Notes under the pieces: generated by a model
The model's database searches: none
Told to the model about the DNA's origin: nothing
The model's input: the letters and a program-made list of their open reading frames with translations, nothing else
NCBI RefSeq assembly: GCF_900232905.1
Contig: NZ_OCTQ01000001.1
Coordinates: 186,001-250,000 of the forward strand
Source: Miniphocaeibacter massiliensis
GTDB lineage: Bacteria; Bacillota; Clostridia; Tissierellales; Peptoniphilaceae
Length of the DNA stretch: 64,000 nt
Direction of reading: 5' to 3'
Translations under genes and position numbers: made by a program
In this document: positions 18,959-28,061 of the stretch, in pieces
How the letters are laid out: each line of letters opens with the position of its first letter
How positions within the stretch are numbered: the stretch's first letter is position 1

Positions 18959-21022
18959 TTGGCGAAAAATTTAGTTATAGTAGAATCACCAACAAAGGCT
19001 AAAACTATTGGAAAAATATTAGGAAGTAACTATAAAGTAGTAGCTTCTGTTGGACATTTAAGAGATCTTCCAAAAAGTAAAATGGGAGTAGACATAGAAA
19101 ATAACTTTGAGCCTCAATATATAAATGTTAGAGGTAAAGGTGACATAATAAAAGAATTAAAAAAACAAGCACAGAAAGCTAGTAAAGTTTATTTGGCAAC
19201 TGACCCTGATAGAGAAGGTGAAGCTATTTCTTGGCATTTAAGTCATTTGTTAGGTTTAGATGAAAATGAAACTAATAGAGTTGAGTTTCACGAAATAACA
19301 AAACCTACAGTAAAAGATGCAATTAAAAACCCTAGAAAAATAGATATGAGCCTTGTTAATGCACAACAAGCAAGAAGAATATTAGATAGATTAGTAGGAT
19401 ATGAAATTTCTCCAATATTGTGGAAGAAAGTTAAAAGTGGCTTAAGTGCAGGTAGAGTTCAGTCAGTTACTCTTAGACTTTTATGTGAAAGAGAAAAAGA
19501 AATAAGAGAGTTTGTACCAGAAGAATATTGGTCAATAGAAGCAAAACACATAAAAGAAAAAATAGAGTTTGTGTCATCTTACTATGGTGAATTGGTAAAT
19601 GGTAAAGAAAATAAAAATGAATTAAAAAATAAGGATGAAACAGAAAAAATTATAAATGATATAAATATAAATGATTTTGTAGTAGATAACATAAAAAAAA
19701 CTAAGAAAAAGAGAAATCCTTACCCACCTTATACAACAAGTACTTTGCAACAAGACGCTAATAGAAGACTTGGATTTTCTGCATCAAAAACAATGTCTGT
19801 TGCACAACAATTATACGAAGGTATAAATATAGGAGAAGAAGGAACAGTTGGATTAATATCATATATGAGAACAGACTCAACTAGAATATCTTCTGAAATA
19901 ATTAAAGAGTCTTTAGAATTTATCAAAAAAAAGTTTGGTAAGGAATATGCTTCAAAAGGAAATCCGTATGGGAAAAATAAAAAGGGTGCACAAGATGCTC
20001 ATGAAGCAGTTAGGCCTAGTTCAATAGTTAGAACACCAGATAATCTAAGGGATAATTTATCAAATGATCAATATAAGTTATACAAATTAATTTGGAATAG
20101 AGTAGTAGCAAGTCAGATGGAACCGTCACAATATGAGTCAACTAGTGTTACATTATTAAATAAAAATTATATATTTAAAGCAAATGGTAATATTGAATTA
20201 TTTAAAGGATTTACTGCTATATATTCAGTAGAAGATAAAAAAGAAACACTTCCTTTTCTTGAAAAGGGAGAAAATGTAAAAACTAAAAATATTGAAAAAA
20301 ACCAACATTTTACTAAACCTAAAGCAAGATTTACAGAAGCTTCTCTTGTCAAAACATTGGAAGAAGACGGGATAGGTAGACCTAGTACTTATGCTTCAAT
20401 AATTAGTAGTTTATTGAAAAGAAACTATGTGAAACTTGATAAAAAAAGATTTTTTACGACAGAGCTTGGGGAAAATGTTAACTCATTCTTGTTAAAATAT
20501 TTTAGCGATATAATAAATGAAAAATTTACAGCTACACTTGAAGAAGAACTTGATGAAATAGCTGAAAAAGATTTGGATTGGAAGAAGATAATAGCAGATT
20601 TTTATAAGAGTTTAGAAGGAAATTTAGATAGTGCAAAATCTGATACAAATATTTACAAAGTAGAAGATAAAAAAATAAATGAATTTTGTCCAGAATGTGG
20701 GAAACAATTAGTTATAAAGCATGGTAGAAATGGAGAATTTATTGGTTGTTCTGGGTTTCCGGATTGTAAATTTACTAAAGCTATAATAAAAGGAATAGGA
20801 ATAAAATGTCCAAAATGTAAAGAAGGAGAAATTATAGAAAAAGTATCCAAAAAAGGTAAACTTTTTTATGGGTGTAGTAAATTTCCATCTTGCGATTTTG
20901 CAGTTTGGGATAAACCTATAAATGAATTTTGTCCAAAATGTAATTCTATTTTAGTGCATAAAAAAAATAGAAAAGTAGATGAAGTAAAATGTTCAAATGA
21001 AAATTGTGACTATGTAAAATAG
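18959..21022 (+). CDS. topA: DNA topoisomerase I
   Basis: TopA relaxes negative supercoils by nicking one strand. I start it at the TTG at 18959, 9 bases after AAAGGA and giving the usual MAKNLVIVESPTKAKTIG; an in-frame start inside dprA is unlikely. Of 687 residues, the first part is the Toprim domain with TDPDREGEAISWH, then the catalytic tyrosine in SYMRTDSTR, and the C-terminus has three four-cysteine zinc ribbons beginning CPECGK, CPKCKEG and CPKCNS. Confidence 0.97.
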   Translation: MAKNLVIVESPTKAKTIGKILGSNYKVVASVGHLRDLPKSKMGVDIENNFEPQYINVRGKGDIIKELKKQAQKASKVYLATDPDREGEAISWHLSHLLGLDENETNRVEFHEITKPTVKDAIKNPRKIDMSLVNAQQARRILDRLVGYEISPILWKKVKSGLSAGRVQSVTLRLLCEREKEIREFVPEEYWSIEAKHIKEKIEFVSSYYGELVNGKENKNELKNKDETEKIINDININDFVVDNIKKTKKKRNPYPPYTTSTLQQDANRRLGFSASKTMSVAQQLYEGINIGEEGTVGLISYMRTDSTRISSEIIKESLEFIKKKFGKEYASKGNPYGKNKKGAQDAHEAVRPSSIVRTPDNLRDNLSNDQYKLYKLIWNRVVASQMEPSQYESTSVTLLNKNYIFKANGNIELFKGFTAIYSVEDKKETLPFLEKGENVKTKNIEKNQHFTKPKARFTEASLVKTLEEDGIGRPSTYASIISSLLKRNYVKLDKKRFFTTELGENVNSFLLKYFSDIINEKFTATLEEELDEIAEKDLDWKKIIADFYKSLEGNLDSAKSDTNIYKVEDKKINEFCPECGKQLVIKHGRNGEFIGCSGFPDCKFTKAIIKGIGIKCPKCKEGEIIEKVSKKGKLFYGCSKFPSCDFAVWDKPINEFCPKCNSILVHKKNRKVDEVKCSNENCDYVK

Positions 21023-21026
21023 ATTC

Positions 21027-21055
21027 TTGTAAAGTATATTCACATGTGCTATAAT
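21027..21055 (+). promoter_or_regulatory. Promoter of rpsB-tsf
   Basis: TTGTAA at 21027-21032, a 17-base spacer, and TATAAT at 21050-21055 preceded by TGC (extended -10). Confidence 0.8.
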
Positions 21056-21086
21056 ACTGGAGGAAAACACACATTTACTGATTAAC

Positions 21087-21109
21087 CAAGAGTTGCCAAA
21101 TGGTACTTG
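21087..21109 (+). promoter_or_regulatory. Hairpin in the rpsB leader, possible S2 autoregulation site
   Basis: The leader is about 95 nucleotides and carries CAAG-AGT-TGCC / GGTA-CTTG around the loop AAAT. Gram-positive rpsB leaders often carry a structured site bound by protein S2. I match position and structure only, not a consensus. Confidence 0.4.
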
Positions 21110-21156
21110 ATTAAAATGACGTAAATGGAGGCGAAAAACAAATGGAGGTATTTTAA

Positions 21157-21948
21157 ATGTCAGTAGTATCAATGAAAGGCCTATTAGAGGCAGGAGTTCA
21201 CTTCGGTCATCAAACTAGAAGATGGAACCCAAAAATGGAAAAATTTATTTTTACAGAGCGTAATGGTATTTATATTATCGATTTACAAAAAACTGTAAAA
21301 CAAATTGAAGAAGCTTATAATTTTGTTAGAGAAATTGTAGCTGATGGTGGAAAAGTTTTATTTGTAGGTACAAAAAAACAAGCACAAGAAGCTATAGAAA
21401 CAGAAGCTAAAAGATCAGGACAATCTTTTGTAAGCCAAAGATGGTTAGGTGGTATGCTTACAAACTACAAAACTATAAAAAGCAGAATTGATCGTCTTCG
21501 TGAAATAGAAGGAATGGAAGAAGCTGGTACTTTCAATGTATTACCTAAAAAAGAAGTTATCCAATTAAGACATGAAATGGAAAGATTAGAAAAATTCTTA
21601 GGTGGAATAAAAGATATGAAAGGTTTACCAGATGTACTTTTTGTTATTGATCCTAAGAAAGAAAAGATAGCTGTACACGAAGCTCATATTTTAGGAATTC
21701 CAGTAGTAGGTGTTGTAGATACTAACTGTGATCCAGATGATGTTGATATTGCTATTCCAGGTAATGATGATGCTATAAGAGCCGTTAAACTTATCACTGG
21801 TGTTATTGCTAATGCAGTAATAGAAGCAAATCAAGGAGCTCAAGACGAAGATTTTGTAGAAGAAGTAGCAGAAGAAAAAACTGTTGAAGTTGCAGAAGAA
21901 GTAACAGAAGAAGAAATAAAAGAAGCTTCTGAAGAAATAAACTCATAA
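21157..21948 (+). CDS. rpsB: 30S ribosomal protein S2
   Basis: S2 is a late-assembling small-subunit protein. The 263-residue sequence has the family blocks [43 protein letters not shown] and [17 protein letters not shown]. The last 30 residues are a Glu/Val-rich acidic tail beyond the conserved fold. It heads the classic rpsB-tsf pair, with its own promoter and a structured leader. Codon use is richer in favoured codons than the neighbours, as expected for a highly expressed gene. Confidence 0.98.
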   Translation: MSVVSMKGLLEAGVHFGHQTRRWNPKMEKFIFTERNGIYIIDLQKTVKQIEEAYNFVREIVADGGKVLFVGTKKQAQEAIETEAKRSGQSFVSQRWLGGMLTNYKTIKSRIDRLREIEGMEEAGTFNVLPKKEVIQLRHEMERLEKFLGGIKDMKGLPDVLFVIDPKKEKIAVHEAHILGIPVVGVVDTNCDPDDVDIAIPGNDDAIRAVKLITGVIANAVIEANQGAQDEDFVEEVAEEKTVEVAEEVTEEEIKEASEEINS

Positions 21949-21961
21949 TTTATGATTATAT

Positions 21962-21998
21962 GGTAAGGGTTTAAAGTATATAGCTTTTCTCTTACCTT
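21962..21998 (+). terminator. Imperfect hairpin between rpsB and tsf
   Basis: GGTAAG at 21962-21967 pairs with CTTACC at 21991-21996, with partial pairing inside (TTTAAAG/CTTTT). It is followed by TTTTATTTTG. It could act as a partial terminator or as an mRNA-processing stem that sets the S2/EF-Ts ratio. Confidence 0.4.
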
Positions 21999-22035
21999 TT
22001 ATTTTGATAATACAATAATAGAGGGGGAATATTAA

Positions 22036-22707
22036 ATGGCTATAACAGCAGCAATGGTTAAAGAATTACGTGATAAAACAGGCGCTGGTATGATGGATGC
22101 TAAAAAAGCATTACAAGAGGCGAATGAAAATATGGATAAAGCAACAGAAATTTTAAGAGAAAAAGGACTTGCTGGAGCTTCAAAAAAAGCTGGAAGATTA
22201 GCATCTGAAGGTTTAGTAGAGGCTTATATACATGGTGGCAGAATAGCTTCTCTAGTAGAGGTAAATTCAGAAACGGATTTTGTTTCTAAAAATGACGAAT
22301 TTAAGCAATTTGTAAAAGATATAGCAATGCAAGTAGCGGCTTCTGCTCCTAAATATGTTTCAAGAGAAGAAGTACCAAGTGAAGAAGTAGAAAAAGAAAG
22401 AGAATTCTTAATTCAACAAGCGATGAATGAAAATGCTGCTAAAGGTATGGATCCTGAAAAATCAAAAATGATAGCTGAGAAAAAAGTTGAAGGAAGAATG
22501 AGTAAATTTTATGAGCAAATTTGTTTATTAGATCAAGCATTCATAAAAGATCCTAATATTAATGTTCAAACTCTATTAAATAACTTAATTGCTAAAATAG
22601 GTGAAAATATAAAAATTCGTAGATTTGTTAGATATGAAGTAGGCGAAGGATTAGAGAAAAAAGAAGAAGATTTTGCCGCTGAAGTAGCTAAACAAATGGG
22701 ACAATAA
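22036..22707 (+). CDS. tsf: Elongation factor Ts
   Basis: EF-Ts exchanges GDP for GTP on EF-Tu. The 223-residue form is the short Gram-positive type. Seen are the N-terminal UBA-like domain [19 protein letters not shown], the EF-Tu contact motif [11 protein letters not shown], and a C-terminal [18 protein letters not shown] site precedes the ATG. A strong terminator follows, so pyrH downstream must use its own promoter, unlike genomes where pyrH follows closely. Confidence 0.97.
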   Translation: MAITAAMVKELRDKTGAGMMDAKKALQEANENMDKATEILREKGLAGASKKAGRLASEGLVEAYIHGGRIASLVEVNSETDFVSKNDEFKQFVKDIAMQVAASAPKYVSREEVPSEEVEKEREFLIQQAMNENAAKGMDPEKSKMIAEKKVEGRMSKFYEQICLLDQAFIKDPNINVQTLLNNLIAKIGENIKIRRFVRYEVGEGLEKKEEDFAAEVAKQMGQ

Positions 22708-22712
22708 ATTTT

Positions 22713-22740
22713 AAGTAGACATATTTATGTCTACTTTTTG
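22713..22740 (+). terminator. Terminator of rpsB-tsf
   Basis: AAGTAGACATA / TATGTCTACTT is a perfect 11-bp dyad closing on a very small loop, followed by TTTTTG. Confidence 0.9.
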
Positions 22741-22763
22741 TTTTATATTAAATTAAATACATA

Positions 22764-22792
22764 TTGACAAATGATGACAAGTAGAATAATAT
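22764..22792 (+). promoter_or_regulatory. Promoter of the guanine-degradation operon
   Basis: A consensus TTGACA at 22764-22769, a 17-base spacer and TAATAT at 22787-22792. Transcription would begin near 22799, about 24 bases before the riboswitch. Confidence 0.8.
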
Positions 22793-22822
22793 TTATTTAA
22801 CAATCAAATATAATATTTATTT

Positions 22823-22888
22823 ACTTGTATATACTCAAATTGATGGATTGAGCGTTTCTACCTGTCAGCCCCATGACAGACTATAAGT
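22823..22888 (+). ncRNA. Guanine riboswitch aptamer (purine class)
   Basis: The three-helix purine aptamer can be laid out base by base. P1 is ACTTGTA/TATAAGT, with one G-U pair. P2 is CTCAA/TTGAG. L2 keeps the conserved ATGG. The junction J2/3 reads GTTTCTAC, identical to the xpt aptamer. P3 is CTGTCA/TGACAG. The specificity base after P3 (position 74 in xpt numbering) is C at 22881, which selects guanine; the other ligand contacts U22, U47 and U51 are kept. L3 is GCCCCA, one base shorter than usual and different in sequence, but it still offers C residues to pair with the GG of L2. It leads into guaD and the xanthine-dehydrogenase-type genes. Confidence 0.9.
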
Positions 22889-22902
22889 GCTGTAATTTAT
22901 GT

Positions 22903-22966
22903 CCACTATATGAGACTAGTTAAAATAAAGCTTTACTACAAATATAGTGGTAGAGCTTTTTTATTT
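22903..22966 (+). terminator. Riboswitch expression platform: terminator with competing antiterminator
   Basis: The terminator stem runs 22927-22939 / 22947-22959 (13 bp with two G-U pairs, loop 22940-22946), followed by T residues. CCACTATAT at 22903-22911 is an exact complement of ATATAGTGG at 22942-22950, so it can open the terminator. The 3' strand of P1 (22882-22889) can in turn pair with 22904-22910 with one bulge. In this reading ligand binding frees the antiterminator and turns the operon on. Confidence 0.78.
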
Positions 22967-22995
22967 TATTAATAAAATTTAGAAGGAGGGAAGAC

Positions 22996-24270
22996 GTGAA
23001 AAAGGCATATAAAGGTAATATTTTATTTACTAAAGATATAAATAATTTAATAGCAATTAAAGAAGGGTATTTAATAGTAGAAGGTAGTAAAATTTTAGAT
23101 GTAGTAAATGAGAAACCAAAAGATATTTCAAATGAAAACATAATAGATTTTAAAGACAATTTAATTATTCCAGGTTTTGTAGATATACATTTGCATGCAC
23201 CACAAATCAACAATATTGGATTAGGTGTAGATATGCAACTATTGGATTGGCTAAATAAATATACATTTCCTGAAGAAACAAAATATAAAAATATTGATTA
23301 TGCAAAAAAATCTTATAAAAAATTAATTAATAAATTATGGGAAAATGGAACTACTAGTTCCGTTATATTTGGTAGTATTTATAATAATTCAAATATTTTA
23401 TTAGCGGAATTAATTGAAGAATCTGGATTAAAATCATACATTGGAAAAGTGAATATGGATAGAAATTCACCAGATTTTTACATAGAAGATACAGAATATA
23501 GTCTTATAGATACAGAAAATTTTATTAATAAGCTTTCTGAATTTAAAAATGTAAAACCGATAATTACACCAAGGTTTGTTCCTAGCTGTAGTGAAGAATT
23601 AATGACGGGTTTGGGAGAATTGGCAGAAAAGTATGATTTGAAAATACAATCACATTTATCTGAAAACCAAGGAGAAGTTATGTGGGTAAAGGAATTACAC
23701 CCAGATTGTAAAGATTATATTGATGTTTATGAAAAATACAAATTACTTAGAAAAGATAAAACTGTTATGGCACATTGTGTTCTTTCTAATGATAGAGAGA
23801 TAAATAAACTTAAAGAATATAATGTAACAGTAGCACATGCTCCAGTTTCAAATGGGAACTTGGCAAGTGGAATAGCACCTATACATAAATTTTTGGAAAA
23901 CAACTTAAATGTAGGGATTTGTTCGGATATAAGTGGTGGAAATGAGCTGAACTTAGGAAAAGTATTAACTTTAGGAGAGACATTTGGGAAATTAAAGTGG
24001 ATAGAAGACAATAGGTTATATGATTATTTAGGAACTATAAATTATTTCTATATGGCGACAAAAGGAAGCGGAAAATATTTTGAAAATGTTGGTAGCTTTG
24101 AAAAAGATTATGATGCAGATTTTTTGGTAATAGATGATAGTAATATATTAGATTTTAATGAAAGAACTATAGAAGAAAGATTAAAAAGGTTTTTATATAA
24201 TGGAAATAGTAATAATATTATAAAAAGATATGTTTTAGGCAAAGAATTAAGAAAACCTTTTAGTGAGTAA
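22996..24270 (+). CDS. guaD: Guanine deaminase
   Basis: GuaD hydrolyses guanine to xanthine and ammonia. The 424-residue amidohydrolase has the zinc motif PGFVDIHLHAPQ, SHLSEN, MAHC and SDISGG with the metal Asp, all typical of guanine deaminases. The GTG start at 22996 follows AAGGAGGG. It is the first gene after the guanine riboswitch, which fits its substrate. It should feed xanthine to the hydroxylase encoded next. No purine permease is adjacent. Confidence 0.94.
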   Translation: MKKAYKGNILFTKDINNLIAIKEGYLIVEGSKILDVVNEKPKDISNENIIDFKDNLIIPGFVDIHLHAPQINNIGLGVDMQLLDWLNKYTFPEETKYKNIDYAKKSYKKLINKLWENGTTSSVIFGSIYNNSNILLAELIEESGLKSYIGKVNMDRNSPDFYIEDTEYSLIDTENFINKLSEFKNVKPIITPRFVPSCSEELMTGLGELAEKYDLKIQSHLSENQGEVMWVKELHPDCKDYIDVYEKYKLLRKDKTVMAHCVLSNDREINKLKEYNVTVAHAPVSNGNLASGIAPIHKFLENNLNVGICSDISGGNELNLGKVLTLGETFGKLKWIEDNRLYDYLGTINYFYMATKGSGKYFENVGSFEKDYDADFLVIDDSNILDFNERTIEERLKRFLYNGNSNNIIKRYVLGKELRKPFSE

Positions 24271-24306
24271 ATTAATTATTGATCATAATAATAAGGGGGT
24301 AATATT

Positions 24307-26598
24307 GTGAAAAATAACGTAATAGGAAAACCAGCTGAACGCTGGGATGCTATAGCTAAAGTAAAGGGACAAGCTAAGTATACAGCTGATTATGAATTCA
24401 AGCATATGTTACATGGGAAAATAGTACGTTCTACAATAGCACATGGATATGTAAAAGAATATGATATTTCTGAAGCAGAATTAATGCCAGGAGTTGTAAA
24501 AATTCTTTTACCAGAAGATGTTCCACAAAATAAATATGGAACAGCAGGGCATCCATTAAGTTTAGATCCAAAAAAGAAAGATATAGAAGATAGAACATTA
24601 TTAACAAGAAAAGTACACCACTATGGTGATACCATAGCAGCTGTAATTGCCAAAACTGAATTAGATGCTATTAAGGCTATAGAAAAAATAAAAATAACCT
24701 ATGATGAATATCCTGTATATTTAACTCCACAAGAATCAATGAAAGAAGACGCTAAGTTGATTCATGAAGAACATGGAAGTAATATTTTAGCAGATACAAC
24801 TGTCGGAATAGGAGATATAGATAAAGGTTTTGAGGAAGCTGATTATATATTAGAAGAAGAATTTTCAACTCCAGTACAACAACATACACACATGGAAAAA
24901 CAAATTGCAACAGCTTACTTAGATGAAGATCAAAGATGGACTTGTATTTCTTCTACTCAAATACCACATATAGCAAGAAGAATAATAGGACAAGCTCTAG
25001 GTATGCCTTGGTCTAAATTCAGGGTAAAAAAACCATTTATAGGTGGTGGATTTGGTAATAAACAAGATGTTACAATTGAACCTTTAGCTGTTTATATGAG
25101 TATGCTATGTAATGGTAAACCAGTTCAAATAAGCCTTTCACGAGAAGAATCAATAGGTTTTACAAGGACTAGACATGCGATAGATTATAAGTTTAAAGTT
25201 GGAGTAACAAAAGATGGAAAAATAACAGCTATGGATTGTGAATGCATATCTAATCAAGGAGGATATGCATCTCATGGGCATGCAATAGCTGGAAAAGGAA
25301 GTTCATTTATTGAAGCATTATATAAAATAGATAATTTTCGTTATAATGCAAAAACTGTATATACTAATATTGCGGTGGCAGGAGCAATGAGAGGATATGG
25401 AATTCCTCAAGTTATGTATGCTTTAGAATCTATGATAGACGATTTAGCATTAAAAGTAGGAATGGATCCAATAGAGTTTAGAATAAAAAACAAAACCCCA
25501 GATGGATACCATAATAAATTAAGTGGTGTAAAACAGTATGGATTTAAAATAGAAGAATGTCTTTTAGCAGGAAAAGAAAAATTTAAATGGAATGAAAAAC
25601 TAGAAGATAGTAAGAAATATAAAACCGGCTCTAAAAGAAGGGGAGTTGGTGTTGCAGGTTTTTCATATGGAACAGCAGTATATCCTTTTGGACTAGAAGT
25701 TTCTGGAGCAAGACTTATATTAATACAAGATGGAAACTTCAAGTTAATGATAGGAGCAACAGAGATAGGACAAGGTTCTGATACTGTATTTTCACAAATG
25801 GCAGCTGAAACAATAGGTGTATCAAAAGATAATATAATAAGAGATGCTATAACGGATACAGATGTAGATCCTTTTGACACAGGTGCGTATGCATCAAGAC
25901 AGTCCTATATAACAGGATATGCAGTTAAAGAAGCAGCACAAAAAATGCGAAAAAAAATCATAGAAAGAACATCAGCTATATATGATATTAGAGAAGAATA
26001 TATAGATATAGTAGATAGTAAAATTGTATATAAGCACAATGGCGAAATAATTTGTACAATGGCAGAACTTGCCCTTAAATCATTCTATGACTTGAAACAT
26101 GGTAGACCTATAGTAGCAGAATCATCAGTTAATATACACAATAACTCTTATGCTAGTGGTTGTACTTATGCACAAGTAGAAGTAGATATTGAAACGGGAA
26201 GAGTAAAAATATTAGATATTTTAAATGTTCATGATTCTGGAAAAATACTTAATCCAACATTAGCCGAAGGACAAGTTGAAGGTGGTATGGCTATGGCTAT
26301 AGCATATGGACTAAGTGAAGGATTGGTTTATGATAAAAAAGGAAAACCTTTGAATAATAATTTACTAGACTATAAAATGCCAACAACTATGGATTTACCA
26401 GATTTAGATTCATTATTTGTAGAAGAAGATGATCCGTTAGGACCATATGGAAATAAGGCATTAGGAGAAAATCCTCATTGTTCACCAGCACCAGCAATTA
26501 GAAATGCAGTTCTAAATGCAGTTGGTGTACCAATAAATAAAATACCGTTAAATACACAAATGGTTTTTGAACATTTAAAGAAGGCTAATTTGATATAG
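24307..26598 (+). CDS. xdhA: Xanthine dehydrogenase-type molybdopterin-binding subunit
   Basis: The 763-residue large subunit of a molybdenum hydroxylase. It has the N-terminal aldehyde oxidase/xanthine dehydrogenase a/b hammerhead domain (RWDAIAKVKGQAKYTADY), then the Mo-cofactor domain with FIGGGFGNKQD, AMRGYGIPQ, EIGQGSDTVFSQMAAE and the C-terminal catalytic glutamate in KALGENPHCSPAPAIRNAV. The GTG start lies behind AAGGGGGT. With guaD upstream, xanthine is the likely substrate, but related clostridial enzymes take purine, nicotinate or other rings. Some need a labile selenium; sequence alone does not decide this. Confidence 0.92.
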   Translation: MKNNVIGKPAERWDAIAKVKGQAKYTADYEFKHMLHGKIVRSTIAHGYVKEYDISEAELMPGVVKILLPEDVPQNKYGTAGHPLSLDPKKKDIEDRTLLTRKVHHYGDTIAAVIAKTELDAIKAIEKIKITYDEYPVYLTPQESMKEDAKLIHEEHGSNILADTTVGIGDIDKGFEEADYILEEEFSTPVQQHTHMEKQIATAYLDEDQRWTCISSTQIPHIARRIIGQALGMPWSKFRVKKPFIGGGFGNKQDVTIEPLAVYMSMLCNGKPVQISLSREESIGFTRTRHAIDYKFKVGVTKDGKITAMDCECISNQGGYASHGHAIAGKGSSFIEALYKIDNFRYNAKTVYTNIAVAGAMRGYGIPQVMYALESMIDDLALKVGMDPIEFRIKNKTPDGYHNKLSGVKQYGFKIEECLLAGKEKFKWNEKLEDSKKYKTGSKRRGVGVAGFSYGTAVYPFGLEVSGARLILIQDGNFKLMIGATEIGQGSDTVFSQMAAETIGVSKDNIIRDAITDTDVDPFDTGAYASRQSYITGYAVKEAAQKMRKKIIERTSAIYDIREEYIDIVDSKIVYKHNGEIICTMAELALKSFYDLKHGRPIVAESSVNIHNNSYASGCTYAQVEVDIETGRVKILDILNVHDSGKILNPTLAEGQVEGGMAMAIAYGLSEGLVYDKKGKPLNNNLLDYKMPTTMDLPDLDSLFVEEDDPLGPYGNKALGENPHCSPAPAIRNAVLNAVGVPINKIPLNTQMVFEHLKKANLI

Positions 26599-26614
26599 GA
26601 AGGAGTTGAGAGTA

Positions 26615-27487
26615 ATGTTTGATATAAAAAAATATTATGAAGCAAATACATTGGACGAAGCTTTAAATTATTTATGGCAAGAAGAAAATCCAATAATAAT
26701 ATCTGGTGGTACAGATGTACTTGTAAAGGCAAGAGATAGAAAAGAAAATTACACCTCAATGACTTTAGTAGGAATAACTAGAATTCCTGAATTATCAGAT
26801 ATATATTTAGATGAAGAAGAAAATTTAGTAATAGGTTCTGCAAATACGTTTACTACAATAGAAAATAATGATTTAGTAAAAAAATATGCACCATTATTAT
26901 CATATGCAGTTTCAACGGTTGGTGGACCACAAACAAGAAATGTTGGAACAATAGGTGGAAATATTTGCAATGGTGCAACATCAGCCGATAGTGCACCTAC
27001 ATTGTTTGCATATAATGCTACATTAGAGATTAAAGGAAAAAACGGAGTAAGAAATATTCCAATAACCGAGTTTTATAAGGGACCAGGTAAAGTTGAGCTT
27101 TCAAATGACGAAATTTTAGTTAAAATAAAAATAGCTAAAAAAGACTATGAGGGCTATAAAGGACATTATACAAAATTTGCTCAAAGAGAAGCTTTAGATA
27201 TTGCAAATTTAAGTTGTGCAGTATTAATAAAAGAAAATAATAATATTATAAAAGATATTAGGATTTGTTTTGGAGTTGCAGGTCCTACTCCTATAAGAAT
27301 GAAAAATGCAGAAATTTACGCTAAAGAAAAAGAGATATCAGAAGAAGTTTTAAGTGAAATTGGAAAAAAATGTCTTCTAGATGCAGTAACAAGAGATTCT
27401 TGGAGAGCTTCAAAAGAATATAGAGATCATTTAGTAACAATATTACCTGTTCGTAATATACGCACTGCTTTAGGAGGTGCTAAGTAA
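26615..27487 (+). CDS. xdhB: Xanthine dehydrogenase-type FAD-binding subunit
   Basis: The medium subunit, 290 residues. The FAD site shows as IISGGTDVLVKARD and TVGGPQTRNVGTIGGNICNGATSADSAP, and the C-terminal CO-dehydrogenase flavoprotein domain ends in HLVTILPVRNIRTAL. It takes electrons from the Fe-S subunit. I choose the ATG at 26615, 9 bases after AGGAG; an in-frame TTG at 26606 overlaps that site. Its TAA overlaps the next ATG by one base. Confidence 0.93.
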   Translation: MFDIKKYYEANTLDEALNYLWQEENPIIISGGTDVLVKARDRKENYTSMTLVGITRIPELSDIYLDEEENLVIGSANTFTTIENNDLVKKYAPLLSYAVSTVGGPQTRNVGTIGGNICNGATSADSAPTLFAYNATLEIKGKNGVRNIPITEFYKGPGKVELSNDEILVKIKIAKKDYEGYKGHYTKFAQREALDIANLSCAVLIKENNNIIKDIRICFGVAGPTPIRMKNAEIYAKEKEISEEVLSEIGKKCLLDAVTRDSWRASKEYRDHLVTILPVRNIRTALGGAK

Positions 27488-27963
27488 TGAAAAAAGATAT
27501 TAATTTTATTCTAAATGGTGAAGAATTAACAGCAACAGTAGATATAAGAAGTAGCTTACTTGAATTATTAAGAGATGATTTCGCATTAATTGGCACTAAA
27601 GAAGGTTGTAGTGTAGGAGAATGTGGAGCATGTACTGTGATAATAGATGGTAAATTAGTAGATACTTGTATTTACTTAGCTGTTTGGGCAGATGGTAAAG
27701 ATATAACAACAATTGAAGGATTGTTAAATGAAGACGGTTCTTTAACTGATGTCCAAGAAAATTATGTAGAAGTAGGAGCTGTTCAATGTGGTTTTTGCAC
27801 TCCTGGTTTAGTAATGGCAAGTACTCAACTATTAAAAGATAATCCAAATCCAAGTAAAGCTGAAATAAGAAGAGGTCTTTCAGGAAATATGTGTAGATGT
27901 ACAGGCTATAAAAAAATAATAGATGCAGTAGAAAAAACAGCAAAAGAAAGAAATACAAAATAA
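27487..27963 (+). CDS. xdhC: Xanthine dehydrogenase-type [2Fe-2S] subunit
   Basis: The small subunit, 158 residues, with two clusters: a plant-ferredoxin type site CSVGECGACTV plus a downstream Cys in DTCIYL, and the helical site with CGFCTPG and CRCTGY. It passes electrons from the Mo site to FAD. It is coupled to xdhB by a one-base overlap and is the last gene before the terminator. Confidence 0.95.
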   Translation: MKKDINFILNGEELTATVDIRSSLLELLRDDFALIGTKEGCSVGECGACTVIIDGKLVDTCIYLAVWADGKDITTIEGLLNEDGSLTDVQENYVEVGAVQCGFCTPGLVMASTQLLKDNPNPSKAEIRRGLSGNMCRCTGYKKIIDAVEKTAKERNTK

Positions 27964-27969
27964 TAAAGA

Positions 27970-27999
27970 AGCAATTCCTATAAAGGAGTTGCTTTTTTA
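27970..27999 (+). terminator. Terminator of the guaD-xdh operon
   Basis: The stem AGCAATTCCT / AGGAGTTGCT (10 bp with one G-U pair) around ATAA is followed by a T run. Confidence 0.9.
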
Positions 28000-28017
28000 G
28001 TTGATAAAATATTAATG

Positions 28018-28026
28018 TGGTATAAT
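28018..28026 (+). promoter_or_regulatory. Extended -10 promoter of the two-component operon
   Basis: TGGTATAAT lies 36 bases upstream of the response-regulator ATG. No strong -35 is seen. Confidence 0.55.
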
Positions 28027-28061
28027 TTTTAATTAAGTAAAGTAAATTGAAGAGGTAGTAT

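Noticed and set aside
25407-25880. 157-codon minus-strand frame inside xdhA
   Set aside because: Fully contained in a clear xdhA coding region, with no ribosome site or recognisable motif.
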